Origin: Evansella sp041820985
Lineage (GTDB): Bacteria; Bacillota; Bacilli; Bacillales; Salisediminibacteriaceae
Length of the DNA: 64,000 nt
Reading direction: 5' to 3'
Assembly (NCBI RefSeq): GCF_041820985.1
Contig: NZ_JBGUAU010000010.1
Location: 1 to 64,000, forward strand
Below the pieces are notes generated by a model that was not told the DNA's origin, did no database searches, and saw nothing but the letters and a program-made list of their open reading frames with translations. The first letter of the stretch is position 1. Each line of letters starts with the position of its first letter. The translations under genes and the position numbers were made by a program. Below, in pieces: positions 8,517 to 17,700 of this stretch.

Positions 8517-9143
8517 TTACTCTACAAATCTAGCAACACTCTGTGGAGTGATATTTCCTGCGTTTGCTTCGTCTGTATCGATATGCATTTCTAATTTAAA
8601 TTTTTCACCAATTCGGATAGCACAGTCCTCGAAGATAATACTTCGGCCTTCGCTGTTTACTCGAACGTTCACACATTCTCCTTGGGTTACTTGCAATAGC
8701 TTGGCATCTGCTGGTGACATGTGAATATGTCTCTTCGCTACAATGACACCTTTCTCAAGAGTACATTCTCCAAATTCACTTTTTAACGTAATGCCTGGTG
8801 TGTGTTCAATTTCTCCAGATAAGCGAATAGGAAGTTTCAAGCCTAACTGTCTTGCATCCGTCATAGAGAACTCAACTTGGGACTCTTTTCGGAACGGACC
8901 TAGTATTCTAATATTTCGGAGTTCTCCCTTAGGACCAATGGCAGTTACCGTTTGCTCTGATGCAAATTCTCCTGGCTGGTTCAGTTCCTTCAACACCGTC
9001 ATTTGCTTGTTCGGAAATAACTTTTGAAAATCAGCTTGTGACAAATGGATGTGTTTGTTGGAAATACCAATAGGAATTGAGATGGCAGATTTTAAATTAG
9101 AAACAATTCCTCCGATGATGTCTAAAAGTGCCTGGTCATTCAT
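8517..9143 (-). CDS. pduL: PduL phosphotransacylase
   Basis: Converts the acyl-CoA to acyl-phosphate and recycles CoA inside the shell; acyl-phosphate then yields ATP through a kinase not present here. The two PduL halves carry the zinc-binding HIH motifs: His31/His33 in SNKHIHLSQ and His139/His141 in AKRHIHMSPADA. The 208-residue length is typical. The N-terminal segment ALLDIIGGIVSNL is an amphipathic helix of the encapsulation type. The start is 3 bp after the stop of the shell gene upstream, with GAGGGATAAGGA. Confidence 0.95.
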   Translation of the reverse strand: MNDQALLDIIGGIVSNLKSAISIPIGISNKHIHLSQADFQKLFPNKQMTVLKELNQPGEFASEQTVTAIGPKGELRNIRILGPFRKESQVEFSMTDARQLGLKLPIRLSGEIEHTPGITLKSEFGECTLEKGVIVAKRHIHMSPADAKLLQVTQGECVNVRVNSEGRSIIFEDCAIRIGEKFKLEMHIDTDEANAGNITPQSVARFVE

Positions 9144-9146
9144 TCC

Positions 9147-9425
9147 TTATCCCTCTTTGTTTGTTAAGAATTTCTCCACATCTGCATGGGGTCTAGGTAT
9201 AACGTGAGTGGAAACAACCTCCCCAACTTTTCCAGCCGCAGCTGCTCCTGCATCTGTTGCTGCTTTCACCGCTCCCACATCTCCTCGAACTAACACCGTT
9301 ACTAACCCTGATCCAATCTGCTCATAACCAACTAATGTAACGTTTGCTGCTTTCACCATGGCATCTGCTGCTTCCACAGCTCCAACAAATCCTCTTGTTT
9401 CAATCATCCCTAATGCATTATTCAT
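9147..9425 (-). CDS. BMC-H hexameric shell protein (PduA/PduJ-like), copy 1
   Basis: 92-residue single BMC domain that tiles the shell facets as hexamers. Signatures are ALGMIETRGFVGAVEAADAM, GSGLVTVLVRGDVGAVKAA and HVIPRPHADVEKFL. The pore loop is around residues 36-40. It is very similar in sequence to copy 2 at 23699-23974 in the other arm. AGGAGGAA lies before the ATG. Confidence 0.96.
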   Translation of the reverse strand: MNNALGMIETRGFVGAVEAADAMVKAANVTLVGYEQIGSGLVTVLVRGDVGAVKAATDAGAAAAGKVGEVVSTHVIPRPHADVEKFLTNKEG

Positions 9426-9490
9426 GTCTATTCCTCCTATTTTTGATTTTCTGATAAAATATTGAGTGATTTTTCTTTCTCATTGGCCTA

Positions 9491-10006
9491 TTATTTTTCA
9501 TCCGTTTTTTCTACTGAATCCTCTTTCGGTTCGGATTCTTCTGTTGCTGTTGATTTGGTCACTGGCGCTTTTTCAATAGTATTCGTTGACACGGACTCTT
9601 CCTTTGGAGACTCTGTTTGACTTACTTTCTTTGTTTGTTTCTTTGGTGTTGTTTTTCGTCTCGTGCTTTTCGGCTTCGTTTCTTTTTTCGCCGGAGTCTT
9701 CTCTTCTGGCTCCTCTTTTGATACATGGTCAACTGTAACGATGAGGGTTTCCTTCAAATCAGCCGCTGGTCTTGGAATCACCTTCGAAGACACATACTGA
9801 TTTTTTTCCCTGCTATACTGTTCGCCCGTTGCGATTGCTGCCTGAACTGATGCCACATCTCCTTCGATAAAAATGGTCATCCAACCATTCCCACGCGTTT
9901 TTTTCATTTCTACAATGGAAATGTTCGCTACTTTTGCCATCGTATCCGCTGTATCAATAGCAGCAACTAGTCCCGCTACTTCAATCATTCCTAACGCTTG
10001 TGTCAT
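9491..10006 (-). CDS. BMC-H shell protein with a long charged tail
   Basis: Residues 1-88 are a BMC-H domain (ALGMIEVAGLVAAIDTADTM to VIPRPAADLKETL). Residues about 92-171 are a low-complexity tail rich in Lys, Glu, Thr, Ser and Pro, with no Cys (so no PduK-type metal site) and no helix-turn-helix (unlike EutK). The tail is first basic (KPKSTRRKTTPKKQTKK) then acidic, giving a charge-segregated disordered arm. It could be a minor shell protein that tethers cargo or cell structures; this is inference. AGGAGGTG lies before the ATG. Confidence 0.9.
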   Translation of the reverse strand: MTQALGMIEVAGLVAAIDTADTMAKVANISIVEMKKTRGNGWMTIFIEGDVASVQAAIATGEQYSREKNQYVSSKVIPRPAADLKETLIVTVDHVSKEEPEEKTPAKKETKPKSTRRKTTPKKQTKKVSQTESPKEESVSTNTIEKAPVTKSTATEESEPKEDSVEKTDEK

Positions 10007-10024
10007 TTTGCACCTCCTGTTTTG

Positions 10025-10669
10025 TTATTCACAAATCAGTTGTATGTTTCGTTCTTGTATCAACTCTTTCGCTAATTTCGTAATTATCGTATCTCTTGAA
10101 ATGAGATAAGTAGAATGTGGTTCTATCATGCGCACATCCTCTGCAGTAAGACATCGTGGTTGTTCCACCTCTTTTATTACCCGACGATAAAATGCCTCTT
10201 TTTCCATAATCGATATTCCAAATTCCTGAATAGTTCGTTCATACGCAACAAACATTTTGGAATATTCCGGTGATGTCTGGAATGTGCAGGAAGAAAGTCC
10301 TTCCCTCCACACAACAACCTCCATTGAATTCTCTAGCCATTGTTGGACCACTTCTGTCTCGTAATTATCCGCGATACCCAAGGCAATTTTTGCTAGATTA
10401 CTTTTTGATAAAATTGGAATCAATAAGCAATTTCGTTGATTGTTTCTCCAATTACCTAGTTTCATTGATTGCTTTTCTGTTTCAGAAAGATACACAATCT
10501 CATACTGCTTTTTAACACTCTCTATATGTTCAAGAGAAACGTCTCTATTTTTCCCAAGTACATATAAGGAAGGTTTCGTGCTCGATCTTTGCGATTCTTT
10601 CTGTTGCTCCTGAGCAACTATCTCAGCAACTACCTTTTTCACAATTTCCTCTATTTGTTCATGAGTCAA
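10025..10669 (-). CDS. BMC-locus protein of uncertain function (eut/GRM-associated family)
   Basis: I do not recognise a catalytic motif. The N-terminus (THEQIEEIVKKVVAEIV) is an amphipathic helix like an encapsulation or shell-interaction peptide. A Rossmann-like middle (PSLYVLGKN, NCLLIPILSKSNLAKIALGI) resembles the flavoprotein-like hypothetical proteins of Firmicutes eut/GRM loci. The C-terminus (LTAEDVRMI ... DTIITKLAKELIQERNI) resembles a segment seen in EutT/EutQ-type proteins. I prefer a TTG start at 10669 because GGGGGA precedes it by 6 bp; a GTG at 10702 is the alternative. Confidence 0.75.
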   Translation of the reverse strand: MTHEQIEEIVKKVVAEIVAQEQQKESQRSSTKPSLYVLGKNRDVSLEHIESVKKQYEIVYLSETEKQSMKLGNWRNNQRNCLLIPILSKSNLAKIALGIADNYETEVVQQWLENSMEVVVWREGLSSCTFQTSPEYSKMFVAYERTIQEFGISIMEKEAFYRRVIKEVEQPRCLTAEDVRMIEPHSTYLISRDTIITKLAKELIQERNIQLICE

Positions 10670-10713
10670 CGGACTTCCCCCTTCCCATAACAACATCCTC
10701 ACTTTGCAAATTT

Positions 10714-11490
10714 CTAAATGTAGGGAGTTGTCACAGATACAGGCGTTTCTCCAAGCGTACCTAATAAGGAAATACCAATATCTCTTGCGGCCATCACTGC
10801 TTGTCGAACAGCTCCAGAATCACCACTAACTGTGAGAATCACTTCATTGGAAAAACTCGTGCCATTTGCTGGCGAAGAATAGCTAACTACTTGCACGTTT
10901 GCAGCTTTTACTGCTGCATCTGCTAACACAACGCCAATCGCTGCTGGCCCCGCACAAATGAGGCCAAACGATTTCCCAAGAGGCGCTCCGAATGCTTTTT
11001 CAATGGCGTAGCTTGCACGAGCAGTATATTGGAACTCTAAGTGACCTGCGTCATTGCTATACACGTCGCCCATCGTTGTTTCAATGGTTTGCAGTGCAAC
11101 CTCTATGGCACGGCGAGCATCCGATACGTCTTCACTTCCAAGGATAATCAAGCTTCCGTGTCCTGCTCCACCCTTTGTATCTCGTGGTAATTCAATAGAA
11201 AGAACTTCTGTATTTGTCGCTTTTACAGCTTCGTCCACCGCCATAATATGTGGTCCTGCACCAGTGCGGGCACCGAGAATTCCGATGGATCGATATTTTT
11301 TATCAATATTCATTTTTTCATGAAGTAGTTGATCCACATTCGCGATAACTAAGCCAATGGTATCTCCTATCGCAGTACCAACAAACTCTGTCAAAGAACT
11401 TTGCTTTTCACTTCGCTTCAAGGTATTTTTACTAGACTGTAATTGCTTTTCTACTTCTTCCATTACTTTTTTCCGAATTTGTTCGTCCAT
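10714..11490 (-). CDS. PduB-like trimeric (tandem-BMC) shell protein, copy 1
   Basis: 258-residue tandem-domain shell protein (BMC-T). An N-terminal extension (about 1-40, basic and helical) precedes EFVGTAIGDTIGLVIANVD, followed by two BMC folds (GILGARTGAGPHIMAVDEAV and SFGLICAGPAAIGVVLADAA). It ends with a conserved GETPVSVTTPYI. It forms pseudohexameric trimers that may gate metabolite passage. The first gene of the left arm, with AGAGGTAG upstream. From residue about 32 onward it is nearly identical to copy 2 at 22852-23628, while the N-terminal extensions differ. Confidence 0.95.
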   Translation of the reverse strand: MDEQIRKKVMEEVEKQLQSSKNTLKRSEKQSSLTEFVGTAIGDTIGLVIANVDQLLHEKMNIDKKYRSIGILGARTGAGPHIMAVDEAVKATNTEVLSIELPRDTKGGAGHGSLIILGSEDVSDARRAIEVALQTIETTMGDVYSNDAGHLEFQYTARASYAIEKAFGAPLGKSFGLICAGPAAIGVVLADAAVKAANVQVVSYSSPANGTSFSNEVILTVSGDSGAVRQAVMAARDIGISLLGTLGETPVSVTTPYI

Positions 11491-11833
11491 ATCACTACCT
11501 CTTTCTCGTGGTATCGTTTACATAGGTACGAAGTTTTAAAATGAGAATCGTCCACTATCCTCATTTCCATTCAGTTCATGCGCTCTCTTTATACACTTCA
11601 TTTTAAAGAAGTTTAATTTCAAGCATTAATAAAATCACGCTCAATTTATGGTGAAATTCAAACCAGTTGGGGGAAATTGAATGATTTGTCGGTGGGGGAG
11701 GCGATCTCTCATGGGTTTTTATTTGGCAGTTATTCTATGAAAAACCTCATTACTGGTACAAGAGCTGCGGCAGATTATCTCACTAAAGGTAACCCGGTAG
11801 AAAAATAAAAAGAAGGGCGTTTTTTGCCCCCCT
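11491..11833. other. Promoter region of the left arm and gene-poor gap
   Basis: It should hold the promoter of the minus-strand shell operon. No operator was identified. A short frame at 11738-11809 (23 codons) lacks a ribosome binding site. A G/C hairpin with an A/T run at about 11813-11834 is the terminator of the gene at 11834. Confidence 0.5.
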
Positions 11834-11834
11834 T
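11813..11834 (-). terminator. Rho-independent terminator of the isochorismatase-like gene
   Basis: On the minus strand the sequence is GGGGGGC, loop AAAAAA, CGCCC, then TTCTTTTTAT, starting at the stop codon of the gene. The 4-5 bp G/C stem is short but is followed by a T-rich run. Confidence 0.6.
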
Positions 11835-12379
11835 TAGTTAAATGATTTTTTTTGATTGTACTCTTCTACATATTCTTCATAGTCTAAAACTTCAATTGCA
11901 TTCGACCAGTGTAATACAGTTCCAACGAAATCTTTTATATCAAGACCTTTCATTTCATATGTATCTTCTGTATTAACTGTTCCTGTTGCATCTTCTATAA
12001 AAGTAACCTTGAACCCTCTGTCAAAAGCTGAAATAGCTGTAAACATACAACAGAATTCAGTGTTAAATCCAGTGATAAACAAGTGTTTCACACCCAGTTC
12101 CTCTAATTTTTCAGACAAGTTTGTATTAAAAAAAGAACTTGGAGTTTGTTTCTCAATTACATAATCAGCGTAACCTTTTAAGGATTTATGTAATTCAGAA
12201 CCAACGGAATCCTTATAAAGAGGACTTTCCTCATTCTCATCAAAATGTCTCATAAAAATAACCGGCATCTCATTTCCCTTGAAATCCTTTATTACATTTT
12301 CCATAGTGGATAACTCTTGTTTAAAGTTTCCAAAGTTCACAATTCCATTTTGAACATCAATTACTAATAAAGCCTTCAT
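11834..12379 (-). CDS. Isochorismatase-family cysteine hydrolase
   Basis: Hydrolase of the isochorismatase/nicotinamidase superfamily, about 181 residues. The Asp of ALLVIDVQNG, the Lys of EKQTPSSFFNT and the Cys in TGFNTEFCCMFTA form the usual triad. The substrate cannot be told from sequence. I placed the start at ATG 12379 (MKALLVIDVQ) because AAGGATGG lies upstream and the family begins at this point; the reading frame extends 15 codons further. It stands alone between the two microcompartment arms, and a role there is not indicated. Confidence 0.88.
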   Translation of the reverse strand: MKALLVIDVQNGIVNFGNFKQELSTMENVIKDFKGNEMPVIFMRHFDENEESPLYKDSVGSELHKSLKGYADYVIEKQTPSSFFNTNLSEKLEELGVKHLFITGFNTEFCCMFTAISAFDRGFKVTFIEDATGTVNTEDTYEMKGLDIKDFVGTVLHWSNAIEVLDYEEYVEEYNQKKSFN

Positions 12380-12551
12380 TGTAATATATTCACCATCCTT
12401 GTTAGTATTGAATAAACACTTCAAAGAAAACTACGTATTTACTATTTGTACATTAAAATTACAAACATATAATTGTATTGAAATTGCGAGTACCTTTACT
12501 CAATATCAACCCAATTGAGTTCATTTCCTTCTACTAGCGAGTGAATCATTT

Positions 12552-12695
12552 TTAAATGATCCTATCGTTAAGTATTTCATATTGATACACATAACGATCA
12601 TTTCCATAGAAGGAAAAACGATTATGTGATGTAAGTTCTATACGATACTCCATCTCATACTCTCGTCGCATATCGTCATCCAATTTAAGTTCCAT
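12552..12695 (-). CDS. Possible small protein or gene remnant
   Basis: 47 codons (MELKLDDDMRREYEMEYRIE ... YVYQYEILNDR) downstream of the small membrane protein gene. It is aromatic and charged, with no recognised family. The nearest G-rich site is about 16 bp upstream of the ATG, so translation is doubtful. It could be the decayed 3' part of a longer gene. Confidence 0.25.
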   Translation of the reverse strand: MELKLDDDMRREYEMEYRIELTSHNRFSFYGNDRYVYQYEILNDRII

Positions 12696-12737
12696 ACCAG
12701 AAAAGTTTTACACTCCCCATTTGTTTTAGCAGTTTTT

Positions 12738-13172
12738 CTATCCATTGTTCCATTCGATCTCATTCTTAGAGAATCTCAAAACCATTTTACTCAAAATTCG
12801 AAGTAAAAAATAAATTAGGAAAAAATTAAATAAAAAGCCTAATAAATGCAGTGAAACATAGCCACTCGGAAGATAATAACTAAGCCATTGCGCAGGAAAT
12901 CCATAAAAACGATTTCCATTTTCAATAAACACCCCAATAACAGGTACAAAAGCAATCCCTATCGTAATAACATAACTTAGGAAGTACAAATTTTTATATA
13001 ACCGCATATCTTTTCCGAATAAATATATACCAATTACTCCAATAGCCAATGCAATAATAATACTCGGTACGTAAAAACTAGGATCTCCTACGTTATACGA
13101 CCTTGTACTAAAAAACGCAAGAAATAGAAAAACAATAACAATATAAAGAATCTGAAGTTTATTCTTCATCAT
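12738..13172 (-). CDS. Small integral membrane protein
   Basis: 144 residues with about four hydrophobic segments: residues 5-22, 34-52, 62-83 and 104-130. It ends with a short charged tail (RFSKNEIEWNNG). It is not recognised as a named family. A GAGGGAA-type site precedes the ATG. It lies immediately left of the transposon-like element and may belong to the same accessory patch. Confidence 0.65.
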   Translation of the reverse strand: MMKNKLQILYIVIVFLFLAFFSTRSYNVGDPSFYVPSIIIALAIGVIGIYLFGKDMRLYKNLYFLSYVITIGIAFVPVIGVFIENGNRFYGFPAQWLSYYLPSGYVSLHLLGFLFNFFLIYFLLRILSKMVLRFSKNEIEWNNG

Positions 13173-13303
13173 TTTCCCTCCCCTTTTATCCTAATTCCCC
13201 TTAATTCATGAAGTGGATCTTTTGTTTACTCAGGTTAATTCTACCATATATACCCAGTGTAAAATCCTTTTTTTACATGTTTCCTCATAAAAAAAGCAAT
13301 TGT

Positions 13304-13312
13304 AAGCTTGAC
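13304..13312. repeat. Left 9-bp target-site duplication of the element
   Basis: AAGCTTGAC directly precedes the TAACGCGTTTAC terminal repeat and recurs directly after the opposite end at 14603-14611. Confidence 0.7.
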
Positions 13313-13710
13313 TAACGCGTTTACTTCAGAGGTGCAAACAAGCTAATCACAAGCAAAAACACATGCGATTTCATAGCTTAAATCACATGTGTTTTTTTGT
13401 TGATATATAAGTGTTTTATAGTTAAATAGACACAAAATCGCACGTTAATTCACATGCCTATTCACATAGGTGGAAGTAAATATTTCCATCTTGTGATTTT
13501 GATGTGATTTGCTATGTGAATTCTAATTCGAAAGAGAAGGATTTGGATATTTATGTTAAAATGAAAGTAAGAAAAACATAGATTTTGTGAATGATTTCAC
13601 TTAAACTATCGGGGAGATTCCTTTAGGAAAGGATGCCCTTTTTCAATGCCGATAAGGAAATGAATGTTAAACTAAAGGAGCATTAAATTTATTTAGAAAG
13701 GCGGGAGGAA

Positions 13711-14016
13711 ATGTTTGCACAGATATTTTTAGGACTTGCATTGATTATTGTAGGGGTATGTCATTTACTAAATAAAAGGTTGTTTCTACACAAAAATATT
13801 GAAAGTTATGTAAGTGATGTTCGCTCATTTCAAAAAGGAGCAGCGTTGCCCTATTTTTTATTAGGAATACTTTTTATGGTTATGGGGATTGTTGAAAAAA
13901 AGGCAATTCTCGAAACATTAACTTTTGTAATGGTATATATTATTTTAGCTATAGTTCCTCTCACTATCGCGTTAGTAAATAATAAAAAGCATGGAGGAAA
14001 GTATTGGTTTCGGTGA
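13711..14016 (+). CDS. Small membrane protein carried by the transposon-like element
   Basis: 101 residues with three hydrophobic segments (about 5-20, 47-62 and 67-90) and a basic C-terminus (NNKKHGGKYWFR). The ATG follows GGCGGGAGG. No family recognised. It lies inside the element bounded by inverted repeats, so it is cargo rather than a chromosomal neighbour gene. Confidence 0.65.
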   Translation: MFAQIFLGLALIIVGVCHLLNKRLFLHKNIESYVSDVRSFQKGAALPYFLLGILFMVMGIVEKKAILETLTFVMVYIILAIVPLTIALVNNKKHGGKYWFR

Positions 14017-14164
14017 ATCTAATTTTGTCTTTAATTATTGTGAATAAATGTACTTAAACTATCGCTCTTTAATTTAATAAGCCGCAAGCTCTGTCTTGTT
14101 CAAAGGCGGAGTTATATTTGCTTAGATAAGATATAGCTTTCATTAAAAGTAGAGGAGTTTTTTT

Positions 14165-14386
14165 ATGAAAGTAATTTATTCTTTTGAAGAAGGAAATTAT
14201 GTGATGGAAAGCCCCGAAAAAGTAGAAGTAGCTTTTGGGAGGTTTTTAGCTCTATTACATAGTTCGTATGAAGAAAATGAATTTATAACAATACTGGACG
14301 AAACATCAGGAAAGTACATCCAAAAAGGCATACAAGATGTAAAATCAATAAATATTATTTTTGATAACGAACACCCTTCTTTCTGA
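14165..14386 (+). CDS. Small cytosolic protein carried by the transposon-like element
   Basis: 73 residues (MKVIYSFEEGNYVMESPEKV ... FDNEHPSF). It is acidic, with no membrane segment, Cys or recognised motif. AGAGGAG lies 9 bp before the ATG. The pattern of a short beta-rich start followed by an amphipathic helix (VAFGRFLALLHSSYEENE) suggests a small folded domain. An immunity-type role is possible but has no direct support. Confidence 0.6.
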   Translation: MKVIYSFEEGNYVMESPEKVEVAFGRFLALLHSSYEENEFITILDETSGKYIQKGIQDVKSINIIFDNEHPSF

Positions 14387-14470
14387 GTCTGAATTCTTTT
14401 TAAAATATGAAAGGAATTTGTGGAAGTTTTAACTAACGGGGTGCGTTTAGTGCGATAAGCAAATATGAAA

Positions 14471-14506
14471 ACAAAGGCATGAAGAACTGATTCTTCATGC
14501 CTTTTT
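14471..14506. terminator. GGCATGAAGAA hairpin, copy 2
   Basis: The stem AAAGGCATGAAGAA / TTCTTCATGCCTTT is followed by TTAAT. It lies near the right end of the element and terminates its two genes. It is related to 714-745 and 55924-55950. Confidence 0.65.
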
Positions 14507-14602
14507 AATATGCGAATGATACTGTGATTTCGGTTGTGAAAATTGTTAGCCTGTGAATTTGTCTGTGATTTTCCGTTTTGCACCTCTCATGTAAACCCGT
14601 TA

Positions 14603-14611
14603 AAGCTTGAC
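14603..14611. repeat. Right 9-bp target-site duplication of the element
   Basis: AAGCTTGAC, identical to 13304-13312, and followed by TAAG. The shared run extends to 12 bp if the TAA that begins the terminal repeat is counted. Confidence 0.7.
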
Positions 14612-14647
14612 TAAGTGGTTAAAAATCCTACTATAACAACATAGAAA

Positions 14648-14678
14648 GACTAACAAACAACCTTTAAGTTTGTTAGTC
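14648..14678. terminator. Terminator hairpin downstream of nifJ
   Basis: An 11-bp perfect stem GACTAACAAAC / GTTTGTTAGTC with a 9-base loop lies about 60 bp past the nifJ stop. The plus strand shows a later T-run, so it may work for transcripts leaving the element as well. Confidence 0.6.
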
Positions 14679-14736
14679 AAATGAAACTTATTTTTTTAAT
14701 GTTATAAATCACGGACGGATCCTAAACTAAAAGGAG

Positions 14737-17700
14737 TTATCCCTCCAGTTCCAATACCTTCCGATAAGCAACCAAACGCGAATACCTTCTCTTTGCATCC
14801 TCCTCGTTCTTCAATAGCAGCACCGCCGCAGCCTCACGATTTTTGTTCCATAGACCTGAAAACCGCTTTTCTCCCATTAAAAATTCAAGATAGTTATCCC
14901 ACTTCGGTTCCTTCGAATCAAGCATCAACCTCGGTTTCCCTGTTTCAGAATCCATCGACGTATAACGAAACAACGGCCAATAACCGACTTCCACCGCCTT
15001 TTTTTCCTGCACCAATAAAGACGAATTCTCATAACCATGCAACACACACCGACTGTACGCAATGACAATCGAAGGACCATCATGATTTACCGCCTCCTGA
15101 AACGCTTGAAACGTCTGCTGCGGCTGCGCACCAAGAGAAATCTGCGCAACATACACGTTATCATAATTCATCGCCATCATCGCCAAGTTCTTCTTCGCTG
15201 TTTTCTTACCACCAGTAGAAAACTTCATCCTCGACCCCACCGGACTCCCCTTCGTCGCTTGACCCCCAGTATTGGAATAGCCCTCATTATCGAGAATCAA
15301 AATATTTACGTTTTCACCCTTGGAAAGAATATGATCGATCCCGCTGAACCCAATATCGTAAGCCCAACCATCACCACCAATGATCCACTGACAACGCTCG
15401 GAAAAATAATGACGATACGCAAATAACCGCTCCAACTCCTGACTGCTATGCATTTCATTAAGCAACGCCATAGTGAGATTCGTACCAACTTTTTCGGAAA
15501 ACTCCTGACGTTCGAATGCTTCGCACCAAGACGACATTGCTTGTATTAACACACTACTATATTGAGTTCCCCTCATAATCCCACGCATCATTCCATACAG
15601 CTTCCGCTGGATCACTTTTGCTCCCATATGCATTCCAAAACCATACTCCGCATTGTTTTCAAGTAAAGAATTGCCCCAAACAGGTCCACGACCATTTTCA
15701 TCCGTAGTATAAGGAACAGATGGTGCAGTGCAACCCCAGATGGAAGAACAGCCTGTGGCATTGGCGATGATCATCTTATCTCCAAACATTTGCGTTAATA
15801 ACTTCACATACGCTGTTTCACCACACCCTGCACAAGCACTGGAAAACTCTAGTAAAGGCTTGGAAAACTGCGAATCTCTAACACTCTTGTTTTTCGAAAA
15901 ACGAACAAGACTTTTGTTTTTATTCGCAAACGCCCAGTGGTCCGCTTCCTTTTGATGTTCCGTAATCGGCTTCATCATTAACGCCTTCTCTCTAACTGGG
16001 CAGACATCATGACAAATCGAGCAACCAGTACAATCGAATGGAGATACTTGTATTCGATATTTTGTTTCCGAAAATCCTTTTGCATCAATCGTTTCCACAT
16101 TCATAGTTTCCTTATCTAAAAGAAATGGTCGAATCGCTCCATGTGGGCAAAGCAAAGAACATAGATTACACTGACTGCATTCATCCTTATTCCATATGGG
16201 AATTTCCGCGGCAATCTCTCGTTTTTCCACTGCTGTTGTGCCTAAAGGCAACGATCCATCGTTCATCCCGTGCTTCTTCAATGTTCCAACGGAGATGTCA
16301 TTCCCTGTTTGCAGAAGCATCTTCCTTTGTATATCTTCATAAAATGAATGTGATTTTCCCACAAAATGTTCTTCTTTCATACAAGCTAGCCACTCCTCCG
16401 GTACAGAGACACGAAGCAAATGTTCAATGGCCATATCCATCGCCTGACAATTTCGATCCACAAGGTTGAGATCTATATCTCCATATCTCAAACGATACTG
16501 CTTTTTTAGCTGATCCTTTGCCGCTTCAAAATCCATTAGATTCGTAAGATAAAAGAAACAGATTTGCATAATCACGTTTATATGAGGATACAAACCAACC
16601 TTTCGAGCGATTCGGTCTGCTGGGATCGTAAATAGCTGAATGTCATGCTGAGCCAGATAATTCTTCATGAAAGCAGGAAGAATGTTTCCTACCTTCTCTC
16701 CCGCTTCAGAATTAAGTAGGAAAATGCCGTTCTCCTTTAAGCCTTCCAGAAGATCATATTTCGTTACATATTGCTCCCGATAACAAGAAACAAAGTCCGT
16801 TTTGTTCACAGAATACCTCGAAATTATAGGTTTTCCGGAAAAACGAAGCTGAGATATTGTAACGTTTCCTGACTTTCTTGGATCGAACCAAAACTTCCCT
16901 TGCACATAGTTGCTAGTGTTTTCCCCTATAATTTTCACCGTTTCCTTACTACAGCTAACTGCGCCATCGGAACCAAATCCCCAGTTTTTCACCTGGAAAG
17001 CGGTGGTGTCTGTCAGATCCTTTCCACCAACTGGATCAAGAGATAAACAAGTCACATCATCGTTAATCCCGATTGTAAATCGCTTCTTCGGTTGAGACTT
17101 TTCTGCTTCAAAGAACACTCCACGAATATGGTCCGGAGTCACCTCTTTAGAACCCAATCCATACCTTCCTCCGATGATGACTGGACGGTGTTGCAAATCA
17201 TAGCACACACTTTGCACATCGAGTAATAACGGTTCCGCTACAGAACCTGACTCTTTTGTTCTATCTAATACTACGATTTTTTTAACCGAAGCAGGGATCG
17301 TTTCTCGAAAAGTTTCCACTGGAAACGGTCGGTACAAATGAATTGTTATTACACCATATTTTTCCCCAAAAAAAGCTTGTTCGTCGATGACTTGCTTAAC
17401 CGTCTCTGACACAGAACCCATTAGGACAATGATAATTTCAGCATCGTCCGCACCATAAAAGTCGACTAGGTCGCAAGCAATCGGAAAAAGTAATGCTAGT
17501 TTTTTCAAATTATCTTGTACGATCATCGGTACCTTTGCATATAAATCATTGTTTATTTCTAGCTGTTGAAAAAATATGTCGGGTGTTTGGGAGCTACCAT
17601 ATGCTCGTGGTTGATCATTTCGAATAGATTGCTCTTTGAAAGCTGCATATACATCCTCATTCACACAGATTCGTAGCTCCTCATATGTAGGTAGCTGGAT

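Larger units (their letters stand above)
13313..14602. mobile_element. 1.29-kb transposon-like element with inverted ends, copy 2
   Basis: Seen: the left end reads TAACGCGTTTACTTCAGAGG and the right end, on the opposite strand, reads TAACGGGTTTACATGAGAGG, both continuing into TGCAAA. 9-bp direct repeats AAGCTTGAC flank it. About 200 bp inside each end is packed with AATCACA/TGTGATT/TTCACA words. It carries two small plus-strand genes and no transposase, so it would need mobilisation in trans. Its ends match the degenerate copy at 150-845, whose interior is different. Confidence 0.75.

Noticed and set aside
11738..11809. 23-codon frame starting MKNLITGTRAAADYL
   Set aside because: No ribosome binding site, and too short to distinguish from noise.
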